Of a stretch of 64,000 nt of DNA, positions 41,787 to 50,914 are shown piece after piece. The stretch lies in NCBI RefSeq assembly GCF_001517085.1, contig NZ_LRAC01000163.1, positions 1-64,000 on the forward strand, in the 5' to 3' direction. Position numbers and translations under genes: made by a program. The DNA comes from Paenibacillus sp. DMB5. Its GTDB lineage: Bacteria; Bacillota; Bacilli; Paenibacillales; Paenibacillaceae. How positions within the stretch are numbered: position 1 is the first letter of the stretch; every line of letters starts with the position of its first letter. The notes below the pieces were generated by a model. That model was not told the DNA's origin and did no database searches. It saw only the letters and a program-made list of their open reading frames with translations.

Positions 41787-43299
41787 TTATTGCTGGAATT
41801 GAGCGGTTTTCCGCTCTCTGTAGAATCTGCAGGCTGAGACGAAACGCTCTGCCGCCGGGAAATGGGAGGCCAGATGAACATGTGCGTACGCGGCCATGAC
41901 ATTCCCCCGGAGATATCCTTCCGGCCGCTGCCGCCCCGCCCCTTGCTCTCGTAGGCATACAGCCTGTCCTCCTGTTCATCGTAATTCATTACCGAGTAAT
42001 GGAATTCATGGCCGCGCAGCCGCTCGCCCCGCTTCAGCAGCAGGCTGTCCTGCAGCGCTGTAACCTCACGGTAGCCAAGCGCAGCACGGCGTTCCTGCAT
42101 TACGGCGTCGGCAGGTATGACCCCGGCCATCCTGTGCACAGCTCCGGCACGGTCTGTAAGCGTCCGGGCCAGCACCATGTAGCCGCCGCATTCCGCATAC
42201 AGCGGCATGCCGGCTTCAGCCGCTGCAAGCAGACCGCCAATAAAGCCGGTATTGGCGGAAATTTCTGCAGCGAATTCCTCCGGGAAGCCGCCGCCGAGAT
42301 AGATGCCGTCCGCTTCCGGCGGAATCTGCTCGCCGCGCAGCGGGCTGAACGGGATCAGCCGGGCGCCGGCACGGCCCAGCAGCTCCAGATTGTCGGCATA
42401 ATAGAAATTAAATGCCGCATCTTTGGCAACGGCGATGACCGGGCCTTGGGCCGGCATAGCCGTACCCGCAGCAGCCGGGACAGACCGCGCTGCCTCCGTT
42501 GACCCGGAGGACGCAGACTCGGATGCGTCCGTAGCTTTAACCGCGGGGCAGGGCGCAGCGGTGGCGCAGCCTGCGCGATCTGCAGCAGCTGCTCCAGGTC
42601 AACTCCTGCCGCAAGTAAATCAGCGGCATGCCCGAACAGCGCCTCCAGCTCGCCCCGCTCCACAGCGGGCAGCAGGCCCAGATGCCGCTCCGGGATGTCC
42701 AGCGCGGCATCACGCATCAGGCCGCCGATAACAGGGATGCCGCAGGCGGCTTCAATCGCCGTCTTTACCGTCAGGTAATGACTCTCGCTTCCGCAGCGGT
42801 TCACAATAACCGCAGCAATCCGCACCTGTGGCTCCAGCTGCCGGAAGCCGAGCACAACGGCGGCCGCGCTGCGGCCCATGCTGCGCACATCCACGACCAG
42901 CACCACGGGGCTGTCTGTAATGATGGCAAGTTCTGCGGTGGAGCCCGTCAGCCCGTCCGGCTCTTTGCCGTCATACAACCCCATAACGCCCTCAATAACT
43001 GATACTTCTGCATCTCCGGAGGAACCCGCAAAGTACTGCAGAAGATATGCGTGTGAGGTCATCCAGGAGTCGAGGTTACGGGCAGGGCGTCCGGTTACAG
43101 CGGCGTGATAGGCAGGATCAATATAATCGGGGCCGCATTTGAAGCCCTGGACCTTCAGTCCGCGCCGGGCAAACGCCCTCATCAGCCCCAGCGTCACAAT
43201 CGTCTTGCCGGAGCCGCTGCCGGTGCCGGCGATGATCACACGCGGGCGGTATTGCGGAAGCGAACGCTCACTCTTTCGGAATGGAGCCCCTTCATTCAT
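41787..43299 (-). pseudogene. cbiA: cobyrinic acid a,c-diamide synthase, two frameshifts
   Basis: The N-terminal ATPase-like half is intact (VIIAGTGSGSGKTIVTLGLMR, CGPDYIDPAYH, VSVIEGVMGLYDG). The glutaminase half continues in another frame (AVAKDAAFNFYYADNLELL, YLGGGFPEEFA, catalytic Cys in YAECGGYMVLA). The first shift lies in the linker near 42541-42550, where one base seems missing from a C run. A second lies near 41903, where GGGGGAATG needs one more A to restore NVMAAYAHVHLASHFP and a stop at 41787. The enzyme would amidate cobyrinic acid at positions a and c. Both lesions are single-base, so sequencing error is possible. Last gene of the cbi operon. Confidence 0.7.
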
Positions 43300-44413
43300 T
43301 TCCGGTCTCCTCCCTGTCTCCGCCGAAAGATACTCTGGCAACAGCAATAGTTACATTGCCGCTCTTTTTTTTGGCCAGCAGCAGCTCGCCGCCGCCTGAG
43401 GCCAGCAGGGCAGCCGGTTCACAGACGCCATAGGCTCCGGTTGCCTTGAATACAACGGCAGAAGGCTGCTTAAGCGGCACCGTATTCAGCTGCTCCGGTG
43501 AAAATAGGCCAAGCTCCCAGCCGAATTTGCGGCAGAGCTCCAGCAGTCCGGCCTCATCGCCCTTAATCGTTATGGTCGCGGCACCCCGGATGCTTAGCGG
43601 AGACAGCCGCAGCTCGGCCAGCGTCTCCATAACGACAGCCTCCAGCTCAGCCGCCGCAGTCCCGCGGTTGCAGCCCAGCCCAAGCACCAGGCTGCGGGGC
43701 CGGTACACTGCAGCCGGCAGTCCGCGGAGCGCTGCAGCTTCAGCCTCATCCAGCAGCCGGTCGGTGATGACAACCGCCGCACGGTAAGGCTGCTGCTGCA
43801 GCTCAGCCGTGCTGCCGCAGAGCCGGACATGCTCCGGCAGTACGGCTCCCGTAGGCAGCCAGCCGGTTTCGCCGGCTTCCTGCAGCACGGCTACCGGTTC
43901 GCCGTTGACCAGCGCGGCGCTGACGCCTTTCATCGGGGCAAAGCTCTCTGCCTGCCAGCCGAATTCCCGGCCCAGCAGATCCGCAGCAAAAATGCCCTGC
44001 ACATCGGAGGCAGTCGTAATGACCGGGCGGCTCTCCAGCAGCCGCGCTATGTGCAGAGTCAGCCTGTTCGCTCCGCCCAGATGGCCGGACAGCACGCTGA
44101 TGACATGCTCCCCGCTCTCGTCGATCACAATGACGGCGGGATCATGCCGTTTGTCCTCCAGCAGCGGGGCCATCAGCCGGACGGCGGCTCCGAGAGAGAA
44201 GAACAGAATAACAGCCTCATACCCGCGGAATAATCCGGGCAGCAGCTCCTTGACCGGCCCGTCGAAAATCCGCCGTTCCCCCGGAATTTCCCCCAGCTCC
44301 CCGCTGTATTTGGCATAGCAGTACACCTCGGTATCCGCCAGCAGTCCGCCCAGCTTCAGAGCCAGCCTGATTCCGTTGCGGGTAATGGCTACAGCAGCAA
44401 TCTTACTAGCCAT
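43292..44413 (-). CDS. cbiG: cobalt-precorrin 5A hydrolase
   Basis: 373 residues; opens the delta-lactone of cobalt-precorrin-5A and releases acetaldehyde in the anaerobic pathway. N-terminal domain with ILFFSLGAAVRLMAPLLEDK and AVIVIDESGEHVISVLSGHLGGAN (DESG and GGAN are family hallmarks). The C-terminal domain has PRSLVLGLGCNRGTAAAELEAVV and ATIDIKGDEAGLL-like segments. It overlaps cbiF upstream (8 bp) and cbiA downstream (8 bp). The start at 44413 is preferred over the 22-codon-longer frame, which lies inside cbiF. Confidence 0.93.
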   Translation of the reverse strand: MASKIAAVAITRNGIRLALKLGGLLADTEVYCYAKYSGELGEIPGERRIFDGPVKELLPGLFRGYEAVILFFSLGAAVRLMAPLLEDKRHDPAVIVIDESGEHVISVLSGHLGGANRLTLHIARLLESRPVITTASDVQGIFAADLLGREFGWQAESFAPMKGVSAALVNGEPVAVLQEAGETGWLPTGAVLPEHVRLCGSTAELQQQPYRAAVVITDRLLDEAEAAALRGLPAAVYRPRSLVLGLGCNRGTAAAELEAVVMETLAELRLSPLSIRGAATITIKGDEAGLLELCRKFGWELGLFSPEQLNTVPLKQPSAVVFKATGAYGVCEPAALLASGGGELLLAKKKSGNVTIAVARVSFGGDREETGNE

Positions 44414-45209
44414 TCTGGCCGCTCCCCTGCCGGAAGCCGTGGGTAAAGGAACGGTCATAGAGCTTCGAGCGGTGGGCATCGCGGTTCACCAGCTCCGGGT
44501 CCAGGGCCCGGCCGGCCAGGATCATCGCATGCATGGTAATGCCTGCCTCCTGCAGATCCCGTTCCAGATGCTGCACGGTCGTCCGCACAATCTGCTGGTC
44601 CGGCCATGTAGCTCTCTTAACGACGGCTACCGGGGTATCGGGGCTCCAGCCGGCAGCAAGAAATTCAGCGGCGGCCTGCCCGGCAAGCGCTGCGCTCAGA
44701 AACAGCGCCACCGTGCAGTGGTGAGCGGCCAGGGCACGCAGCTGCTCAAGCTCAGGCACCGGGGTGCGCCCTCCGGCGCGGGTCAGAATGACCGTCTGGG
44801 TCAGCTCCGGTACGGTCAGCTCGGCACCGAGCGCCGCTGCCGAAGCAAATACGGAGCTGACGCCGGGAATGATCTCACAGCTGACACCGCACAGCTTCAG
44901 CAGCGACATCTGTTCAAGGATGGCCCCGTACATGGACGGATCGCCGGTATGCACGCGCGCCACACTCCGGCCTTCCTTGACTGTACGGGCCATCAGCTCC
45001 ACCTGCTGCTCCAGATCGAGCCCCGAGCTCTGCACAACCTGCGCACCGGGCTTCGCACTGCGGACCAGCTCCTCGCTGACCAGCGAATCGGCGTAGAGCA
45101 CCAGATCGGCCGAGCGCAGAATCCGGCTGCCTTTGACCGTAATCAGCTCCGGATCGCCCGGCCCTGCACCGACAATGTACACCTTTGGCTCAAGCCGCAG
45201 TCCGCTCAT
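44406..45209 (-). CDS. cbiF: cobalt-precorrin-4 C(11)-methyltransferase
   Basis: 267 residues, SAM-dependent tetrapyrrole methylase. Hallmarks are VYIVGAGPGDPELITVKGSRIL, ADLVLYADSLVSEEL, VARVHTGDPSMYGAILEQM, IIPGVSSVFASAAALGAELT and AVVKRATWPDQ. It methylates C-11 of cobalt-precorrin-4. It starts in a 4-bp ATGA overlap with cbiL, indicating translational coupling. Confidence 0.95.
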   Translation of the reverse strand: MSGLRLEPKVYIVGAGPGDPELITVKGSRILRSADLVLYADSLVSEELVRSAKPGAQVVQSSGLDLEQQVELMARTVKEGRSVARVHTGDPSMYGAILEQMSLLKLCGVSCEIIPGVSSVFASAAALGAELTVPELTQTVILTRAGGRTPVPELEQLRALAAHHCTVALFLSAALAGQAAAEFLAAGWSPDTPVAVVKRATWPDQQIVRTTVQHLERDLQEAGITMHAMILAGRALDPELVNRDAHRSKLYDRSFTHGFRQGSGQNG

Positions 45210-45958
45210 TTGCTCACCACCATCAGGCTCAGATACTCCAGCTCCCGGCCGCGCAGCTCGCGGGCATCCCGCCATACCGTCTCATACGGGGAGGTCACTT
45301 TGGTCACCACGGAGGCCTTTCCACCCAGACCCAGCTCGTCCAGCACATCAAGCACGGTATCCAGCACCTTGGCCACCTTCAGAAATACAACTGTGTCATG
45401 GTGCAGCAGCGCTTCCTTCAGCGCCTCCCGGTCCCCGGTTGCGGGGATAATGCCTACCCGCTGGTCGCCGTCGGCAAGGGGCTGTTCGAGGGCGGCGGCG
45501 GCGCCAAGCACCGAGGAAATTCCCGGTACTGACACTACCGCCACGCCGGGATGGAGCTCCTGCATCAGCCGGGCCAGATGGATAAAGGTGCTGTACAGAT
45601 TCGGGTCGCCCTCCGTCACAAAAGCCACATCATTCCCGAGCCGCAGCTCATTCCAGCACAGCTCAACCGTCCAGCGCCAGCCGTTCGCCAGCTGTACCGG
45701 GTCCTTGGTCATCGGAAAGACAAGGCCGAGCATCGTCTTCTGTTCAGCATCCACATACATGTCCACGATTTCATGGGCGTAGGACTTGCCGCCTTTGCGG
45801 GCCTCGGGGTAAGCAATAACCGGACATTCCCTGAGCAGCCGGCAGGCCTTTACTGTAATCAGCTCCGGGTCACCCGGACCGACACCAACCCCATACAGTG
45901 TACCTATGGCAAACAGGGCGGGTTCCTCCTCAGGTAGCAGCTCTTCCTTCAAGCTCAT
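45206..45958 (-). CDS. cbiL: cobalt-precorrin-2 C(20)-methyltransferase
   Basis: 250 residues, tetrapyrrole methylase. GTLYGVGVGPGDPELITVKA, AYPEARKGGKSYAHEI, VAFVTEGDPNLYSTFIHLARL and VVSVPGISSVLGAAAALEQPL are typical of CbiL/CobI. It adds the C-20 methyl group early in the pathway. It lies 21 bp downstream of cbiET and overlaps cbiF. Confidence 0.94.
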   Translation of the reverse strand: MSLKEELLPEEEPALFAIGTLYGVGVGPGDPELITVKACRLLRECPVIAYPEARKGGKSYAHEIVDMYVDAEQKTMLGLVFPMTKDPVQLANGWRWTVELCWNELRLGNDVAFVTEGDPNLYSTFIHLARLMQELHPGVAVVSVPGISSVLGAAAALEQPLADGDQRVGIIPATGDREALKEALLHHDTVVFLKVAKVLDTVLDVLDELGLGGKASVVTKVTSPYETVWRDARELRGRELEYLSLMVVSK

Positions 45959-45979
45959 CTATGTATCCTCCTTATAGTG

Positions 45980-47221
45980 TTAATTGTGATCCTCAATGTA
46001 GGTGGCAGTGGCACTGACTACGAAAACAGGGTTCATCCCCTCGAACCGGGTCATGCCGAGAATCGGCCTGCCCCGTGATGCCTGCAGCTGCGTAACCTCT
46101 GTTCCCAGCCCAGCCGCCGCCAGCGCCGTCAGGCTTCCGTGCAGCGTCTCCACCGTAATCGCCGCGATGACGATGACTCCCCCCGGCCGCAGCCGCTTAG
46201 CGGCAAAGGCAATAATAGCTGCAAGTTCGCCGCCGCTGCCCCCGATGAACACTGCATCCGGGTCAGGAAGCTGCTCCAGCCCCTCCGGAGCCCTACTGTG
46301 AACAATGGTGTAATCAGCGCGGAACTTGCGGCGGTTGGCCTCCATATTCGGCAGGTTCACCGCATCTTTTTCCACAGCATATACTCTGCCAAGCCGGGCC
46401 ATCCGCGCACACTCCGCAGCAACCGCCCCCGAACCGGAGCCGATGTCCCATACTACCGCATTCTCTGCCAGATTCAGCTCGGAGAGTACCAGTGCGCGGA
46501 CCTCGCGCTTGGTGATCAGCCCTTTTTCCGGCTTGCGCTGGGCAAAGGCCTCATCCCGATATGCAAAGCCGCGCCTGCTGCTCTCTGTGCTTCCCGGCTT
46601 TCTGCGCAGAATAACTACATTGAGTGCAGCAAACTCATGCCGGGCCATGGCCTCAAGCTCCCAGAAGCCGCAGCACTCCTCGGGACCGCCCAGCCGTTCG
46701 CAGACAAAGGTTTCATACTCCAGCATCCCGAATTCCAGCAGGTAAGCGGCAATTCGTGCGGGAGTGTTAACCCCGTCCGTGAGCAGCGCCAGCTTCGCTC
46801 TCCCGTCGATCCGCTGGGCCAGTCCCGCTATAGGACGGCCGTGCAGGCTGACCAGCTCCGCATCCTGCCAGCTGTCACCCAGCCGGGCAAAGGCAAGCTG
46901 CACGCTGCTGTAATGGGGGATGACCTCCACCTGCTGCGGGCCGAACCGGCGTACCAGATAGCCGGCAATCCCGAAAAACAGCGGATCGCCCGAAGCCAGC
47001 ACAACGGCCCGGCGCTCCCTGTATATACTCTCCAGCTGTCCGGCAAAGGCCTCCAGACCGCCCTGCAGGACAAGCTTTTGCCCGCTGTACCGCGGGAAGA
47101 ATGACAGCTGCCGCTCCCCGCCGCAGAGCACCTCACTTTCTTCAATTCTGCGCAGGCTCTGCGCGGTCAGCCCTCCGGCGCCGTCTTCGCCGATGCCTAT
47201 GACATAAATAACGTTATCCAC
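45980..47221 (-). CDS. cbiET: cobalt-precorrin C(5),C(15)-methyltransferase, CbiE-CbiT fusion
   Basis: 413 residues. CbiE-type methylase (about 1-205; VIGIGEDGAGGLTAQSLRRI, VVLASGDPLFFGIAGYLVRRF) fused to a CbiT-type Rossmann methyltransferase (about 215-405; ITKREVRALVLSELNLAENAVVWDIGSGSGAVAAECARM, AVFIGGSGGELAAII). It methylates C-5 and C-15 and decarboxylates the acetate at C-12. The fusion matches CobL-type and Bacillus megaterium CbiET architecture. It overlaps the end of cbiD by 8 bp. Confidence 0.95.
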   Translation of the reverse strand: MDNVIYVIGIGEDGAGGLTAQSLRRIEESEVLCGGERQLSFFPRYSGQKLVLQGGLEAFAGQLESIYRERRAVVLASGDPLFFGIAGYLVRRFGPQQVEVIPHYSSVQLAFARLGDSWQDAELVSLHGRPIAGLAQRIDGRAKLALLTDGVNTPARIAAYLLEFGMLEYETFVCERLGGPEECCGFWELEAMARHEFAALNVVILRRKPGSTESSRRGFAYRDEAFAQRKPEKGLITKREVRALVLSELNLAENAVVWDIGSGSGAVAAECARMARLGRVYAVEKDAVNLPNMEANRRKFRADYTIVHSRAPEGLEQLPDPDAVFIGGSGGELAAIIAFAAKRLRPGGVIVIAAITVETLHGSLTALAAAGLGTEVTQLQASRGRPILGMTRFEGMNPVFVVSATATYIEDHN

Positions 47222-48325
47222 GAATTTCCGCCCTCCCCAGCACCCGGCCCTTCATCGTAATCAGCACCATTTCCACTGTCATTCCCCCGTCCGTCTGTCT
47301 GATACAATGCGTACAGCCGTTACGGCACAGCAGCTCAAAAAAGGCACCGTTCCCCGACTCCGTCATCAGATCGACTACCTGTGAAGCGGTGTTGGCGGCG
47401 GCAACCTGCTGCACCAGCTGCGCATCGGCCCCCGCCTCAGCGGCAACAGCCGAGAGAAAGCCGAAATCCACCGGCGCATTCTTCGAATGGATCAGCATCG
47501 CCCCTTGCGCAACCTTGGAATATTTGCCGGCCATGCCGACAAGCGTAACCTTCCTGAATCCGTAGGCCTTGGCATGGCGAGCGAGAAACCCACATATTCC
47601 CCCATCTGGACAAAAGCCTCCTCCGGAAGCTCCGGGAACATCGCCATCGCGTATTTTTCACTGCTGCCGCCGGTGGTCAGAACCAGCCGGCTGTTCCCTG
47701 CAGCAGCGGCAACCGAAATCGCCTGGACGATACTTGCCTGGTATGCCTCGGTCGAGAACGGGGTGACCACACCCCGGGTACCGAGGATGGAGATGCCGCC
47801 CAGAATGCCAAGCCGCGGATTGAGTGTCTTCAGCGCTATGGCTTCACCTTCCGGCACACTGATGACAACCCGCAGCCCGCGTGCCGCGCCATGCTCTTCA
47901 AGCACCTCCGAGACAGCCTCGCGGATCATCCGCCGCGGCACCGGATTAATGGCGGCTTCGCCTACGGCTACCGGCAGCCCCGGCTTGGTTACCCGACCGA
48001 CTCCGCGTCCGCCGTCAATCTCCACACCGGGATGGTCAAGCCAGCTGACCGCCGCTTCAATCCTGGCCCGGTGCGTGGCATCCGGGTCATCCCCGGCATC
48101 CTTTACGGTTGCACAGACTGCAGTCTCCTCACCGCCGAGCTCCCAGCCAGTCAATTCGAAGGTGTGGCTGAAGCCGGCCGGCAGGTACAGCTCAACACTT
48201 GCCAGCTCCTCGCCTGTTATGAGCAGGTGTGCTGCTCCCTTGGCTGCTGCGGCTGCACAGGCGCCCGTGGTGTACCCCCGCCGCATTGCCGGCGGACTTC
48301 CGGCGGATTCCTTATTCCCGGTCAT
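47214..48325 (-). pseudogene. cbiD: cobalt-precorrin-5B C(1)-methyltransferase, frameshifted
   Basis: The N-terminal part (from 48325) shows RRGYTTGACAAAAAKGAA, VGRVTKPGLPVAVGEAAINPVPRRMI and GGISILGTRGVVTPFSTEAY, all CbiD hallmarks. The last quarter (HAKAYGFRKVTLVGMAGKYSKVAQG and on) continues in another frame from about 47560 to 47214. Adding one C in CTCGCCATGCC near 47562-47567 restores GFSLAHAKAYGFRK. Joined, the length (about 370 residues) fits CbiD. The lesion could be real or a homopolymer error. Starts in a 4-bp overlap with cbiC. Confidence 0.7.
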
Positions 48326-49005
48326 GGCCGCTCATGAGCGGCATCCGTTTCAGCCCGGCGGACCGCCAGCAGGCTCAGCGCGTTGACGGCAGCAACCACG
48401 ACAGTGCTGCCGCCCTTGCGTCCGATGTTCGTAATATATGGAATTTCCAGCCTGCGCAGCTCGTCCTTCGATTCAGCGGCAGACACGAAGCCGACCGGCA
48501 TGCCGATAACCAGCCCCGGCCGGGCTTCGCCTGCTTTGATCAGACGGATCAGCTCCAGTAGTGCGGTAGGCGCATTGCCGATGACGTAGATGCCGCCTGG
48601 AGCCTCCGCACAGGCCTTGCGCGTCGCTACAATAGCTCTGGTAAGCCCCTGTTCCCTGGCTGCTTCAATCACCTCCGGGTCGGAGATATGGACACGGACC
48701 TCCCCGCCGTAGCGCTGTAAACGCTCTTTGGCTATGCCAGCCTCCACCATCCGCACATCGGCGATAACCGGCTTTCCCGCGAGAATTGCCTGAATCCCTG
48801 CTTCCACTGCCTGCGGATGGAACACCAGACTCCGTCCCAGCTCGAAATCAGCCGAAGCATGGATGATCCGCTGCACGACCGGATACTGCTCAGCACTGAA
48901 ATCATGGCTGCCCAGCTCCTCAGTAATCATCTGAAAGCTAAACTGTTCAATCTCCTGTGGCTGAACGGTCAGCGGTTTAAACTCTGTTCCGAAATCCATG
49001 ATCAA
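48322..49005 (-). CDS. cbiC: cobalt-precorrin-8 methylmutase
   Basis: 227 residues. It moves the C-11 methyl group to C-12, giving cobyrinic acid. Motifs are PVVQRIIHASADFELGRSLVFHP with the catalytic His, VIADVRMVEAGI, GNAPTALLELI and LVIGMPVGFVSAAESKDELR. It overlaps cbiJ and cbiD by 4 bp each. A second in-frame ATG at 48999 may be the actual start. Confidence 0.95.
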   Translation of the reverse strand: MIMDFGTEFKPLTVQPQEIEQFSFQMITEELGSHDFSAEQYPVVQRIIHASADFELGRSLVFHPQAVEAGIQAILAGKPVIADVRMVEAGIAKERLQRYGGEVRVHISDPEVIEAAREQGLTRAIVATRKACAEAPGGIYVIGNAPTALLELIRLIKAGEARPGLVIGMPVGFVSAAESKDELRRLEIPYITNIGRKGGSTVVVAAVNALSLLAVRRAETDAAHERP

Positions 49006-49823
49006 CCCTCCCTTTTCTCTGCTTCCTCACTCTTCCTGCCGCAGTCCGCTGCCAGCTCAGCCCCGACCGCCTCCGCCAGCTCTGCAAAGGAATCAAAAAC
49101 TCCCCCGTTACCGGTACAATGAAGCTGCGGACGTACGATCAGTATGACGTACAGCCCCATATCAAGCGCTGCCTGCAGCTTTTCCTCAACCGAGCCCTCC
49201 ACGCCGCTCTCCTTGGTGATCATCACCTGTGTGCCATAGTGGCGGAACAGCGCTTCATTCATCTCCCGTGAAAAAGGCCCCTGCAGCGCAATCACATTAC
49301 GCTGTTCAATTCCCAGCCTGCTGCACTTTTCCATATTCTCCAGGCAGGGCAGCAGCCTGACCGTCAGGCGGATCTCCGGATCACCCAGCAGCTGCTCTGC
49401 AAAAATCTCCAGCGTCTTGCCCCCGGTTGTCAGCATAACAGAGCCCTTGATCCTCTTAGCGGCAAGGGCCGCCTCCTCATAGGAATGCACCTTAATCAGG
49501 CGAGGATGCTTGCCAAAAGCCAGACCCGGGCGCTCATAGCGGAAGTACGGCAATCCGAGTGCTGCAGCTGCCTGCATCGCATTGGCATGGGCCTCAAGCG
49601 CAAAAGGATGACTGGCGTCTACAACGGCCCGATAACCCTCCTGCTGCAAAAGAGCAGTCATTCCCTCCCGGTCCAGCCTGCCGGTTCTGGTGCTGACCCC
49701 GGCTTCCTCAAGTCGTTCCGCGGCACTCGCAGTAACGACCGAAGCCATCAGCGGCAGGCCGCGGCCCATCAGGAATACCGCCAGCGCCCGTGCATCTCCC
49801 GTCCCGCAGAGCATCAATATCAT
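49002..49823 (-). CDS. cbiJ: cobalt-precorrin-6A reductase
   Basis: 273 residues, CbiJ/CobK family. MILMLCGTGDARALAVFLMGR, VVDASHPFALEAHANAMQAA, PYFRYERP, VMLTTGGKTLEIF, NVIALQGPFSREMNEALF and MITKESGVEGSVEEKLQAAL are typical. It reduces cobalt-precorrin-6A with a pyridine nucleotide. It starts 5 bp after cbiX. Confidence 0.94.
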   Translation of the reverse strand: MILMLCGTGDARALAVFLMGRGLPLMASVVTASAAERLEEAGVSTRTGRLDREGMTALLQQEGYRAVVDASHPFALEAHANAMQAAAALGLPYFRYERPGLAFGKHPRLIKVHSYEEAALAAKRIKGSVMLTTGGKTLEIFAEQLLGDPEIRLTVRLLPCLENMEKCSRLGIEQRNVIALQGPFSREMNEALFRHYGTQVMITKESGVEGSVEEKLQAALDMGLYVILIVRPQLHCTGNGGVFDSFAELAEAVGAELAADCGRKSEEAEKREG

Positions 49824-49828
49824 CGCGG

Positions 49829-50914
49829 CTACAGCTCCCCGGCACTGCCTGCCGCGGCTGTCTCCGCTGCTGCAGTTCCGGACTCCTGCCTGCCGCCAGT
49901 TGCCTGGACGGCAGATTGAACCGGCTGACGGTCATGCTGATGGTCAGGCTCATGGCGGTGATGCTCTTGACTGTCCCCATGATGGCCCTCATGCCCGTGA
50001 TGATGCCCGTCATGATGTCCATGCCCATGATGATGCCCGTGGTGATGGCCATGGTCATGTCCATCATGATGGTGATGATGGCGATGGGCTGCGGCTTCAG
50101 TGCGGTATTTGCAGGTGTCGCAGTTGGCAAAAGCCCGGCCGCCCAGCGTCTCTTCGATCCGCTCCTTCAGCATTTCTGACATCAGCGGGTGGCTGCCAAT
50201 GCTGCTGCCCAGCTCCACCCTGATCTCCGGATGAGCGGCCGCAAAGGCAGTGACCCGCTCGGTAAACTGCTGCATGAGCACACCGGTGAACAGCAGGTAC
50301 GGCAGCACGATTATTTTTCGTGCACCGAGCGCCAGACAGCGCTCCAGCCCTTCATCAAGGGATGGACCCGCAATCGCAATAAAGCAGCTCTCTACACTCT
50401 TGTATGCCGTTCTTTCCCACAGCAGCCTGGACAGCTTGTAGAAGTCACTGTTGGCGTCCGGATCACTTCCCCCGCGGCCCATCATAAGCACTACAGTATC
50501 TCCGGCCGGAACCGGATCGTCCTGCATCTCTGCCTGCCCCTGTACTGCAGCAGCCTCCGCGATCCGGTCCAGCAGAATATCCACCGCCCGCTCCTGCACC
50601 CCGACCGGCCGCCCGTACACAAATTCCACTCCGGGATATTTCTTTCTGGCCTCGTCGATGGCCATCGGGATATCCAGCTTGGAATGCCCGGCGGCAAACA
50701 GAATAACAGGCACCAGATATACGGTTGTTGCCCCTCCGGTTACACAGCGTTCAATTCCTCCGGCAACCGAAGGCGCTGCCAGCTCAATAAAACAGGTTTC
50801 TATGTTCAGCTCCGGCATGCCGGCAGCAAGTCCGGCAGTGAAGCTCCGCAATTCCTCATTGCCCTCTTCCACCCGGCTTCCGTGGCCTACAAGCAGTATT
50901 GTTTTTTTATTCAT
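49829..50914 (-). CDS. cbiX: sirohydrochlorin cobaltochelatase with His-rich tail
   Basis: 361 residues. Two tandem CbiX/chelatase half-domains (LLVGHGSRVEEGNEELR with the metal His, and VLMMGRGGSDPDANSDFYKL) are followed by CDTCKYR and a His/Asp/Gly-rich tail of about 50 residues (a run of HHHHHDGHDHGHHHGH type), then an Ala/Gln/Glu-rich end. The histidine-rich tail and Cys motif are known from Bacillus megaterium CbiX, where the tail is thought to bind or store metal. It inserts Co2+ into sirohydrochlorin. The start at 50914 has GAGGAG at good spacing and overlaps the cbiH60 stop (ATGA). Confidence 0.93.
   Translation of the reverse strand: MNKKTILLVGHGSRVEEGNEELRSFTAGLAAGMPELNIETCFIELAAPSVAGGIERCVTGGATTVYLVPVILFAAGHSKLDIPMAIDEARKKYPGVEFVYGRPVGVQERAVDILLDRIAEAAAVQGQAEMQDDPVPAGDTVVLMMGRGGSDPDANSDFYKLSRLLWERTAYKSVESCFIAIAGPSLDEGLERCLALGARKIIVLPYLLFTGVLMQQFTERVTAFAAAHPEIRVELGSSIGSHPLMSEMLKERIEETLGGRAFANCDTCKYRTEAAAHRHHHHHDGHDHGHHHGHHHGHGHHDGHHHGHEGHHGDSQEHHRHEPDHQHDRQPVQSAVQATGGRQESGTAAAETAAAGSAGEL

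Noticed and set aside
44376..45782. 468-residue ORF on the plus strand
   Set aside because: Antisense to cbiG, cbiF and cbiL in GC-rich sequence; a shadow frame.
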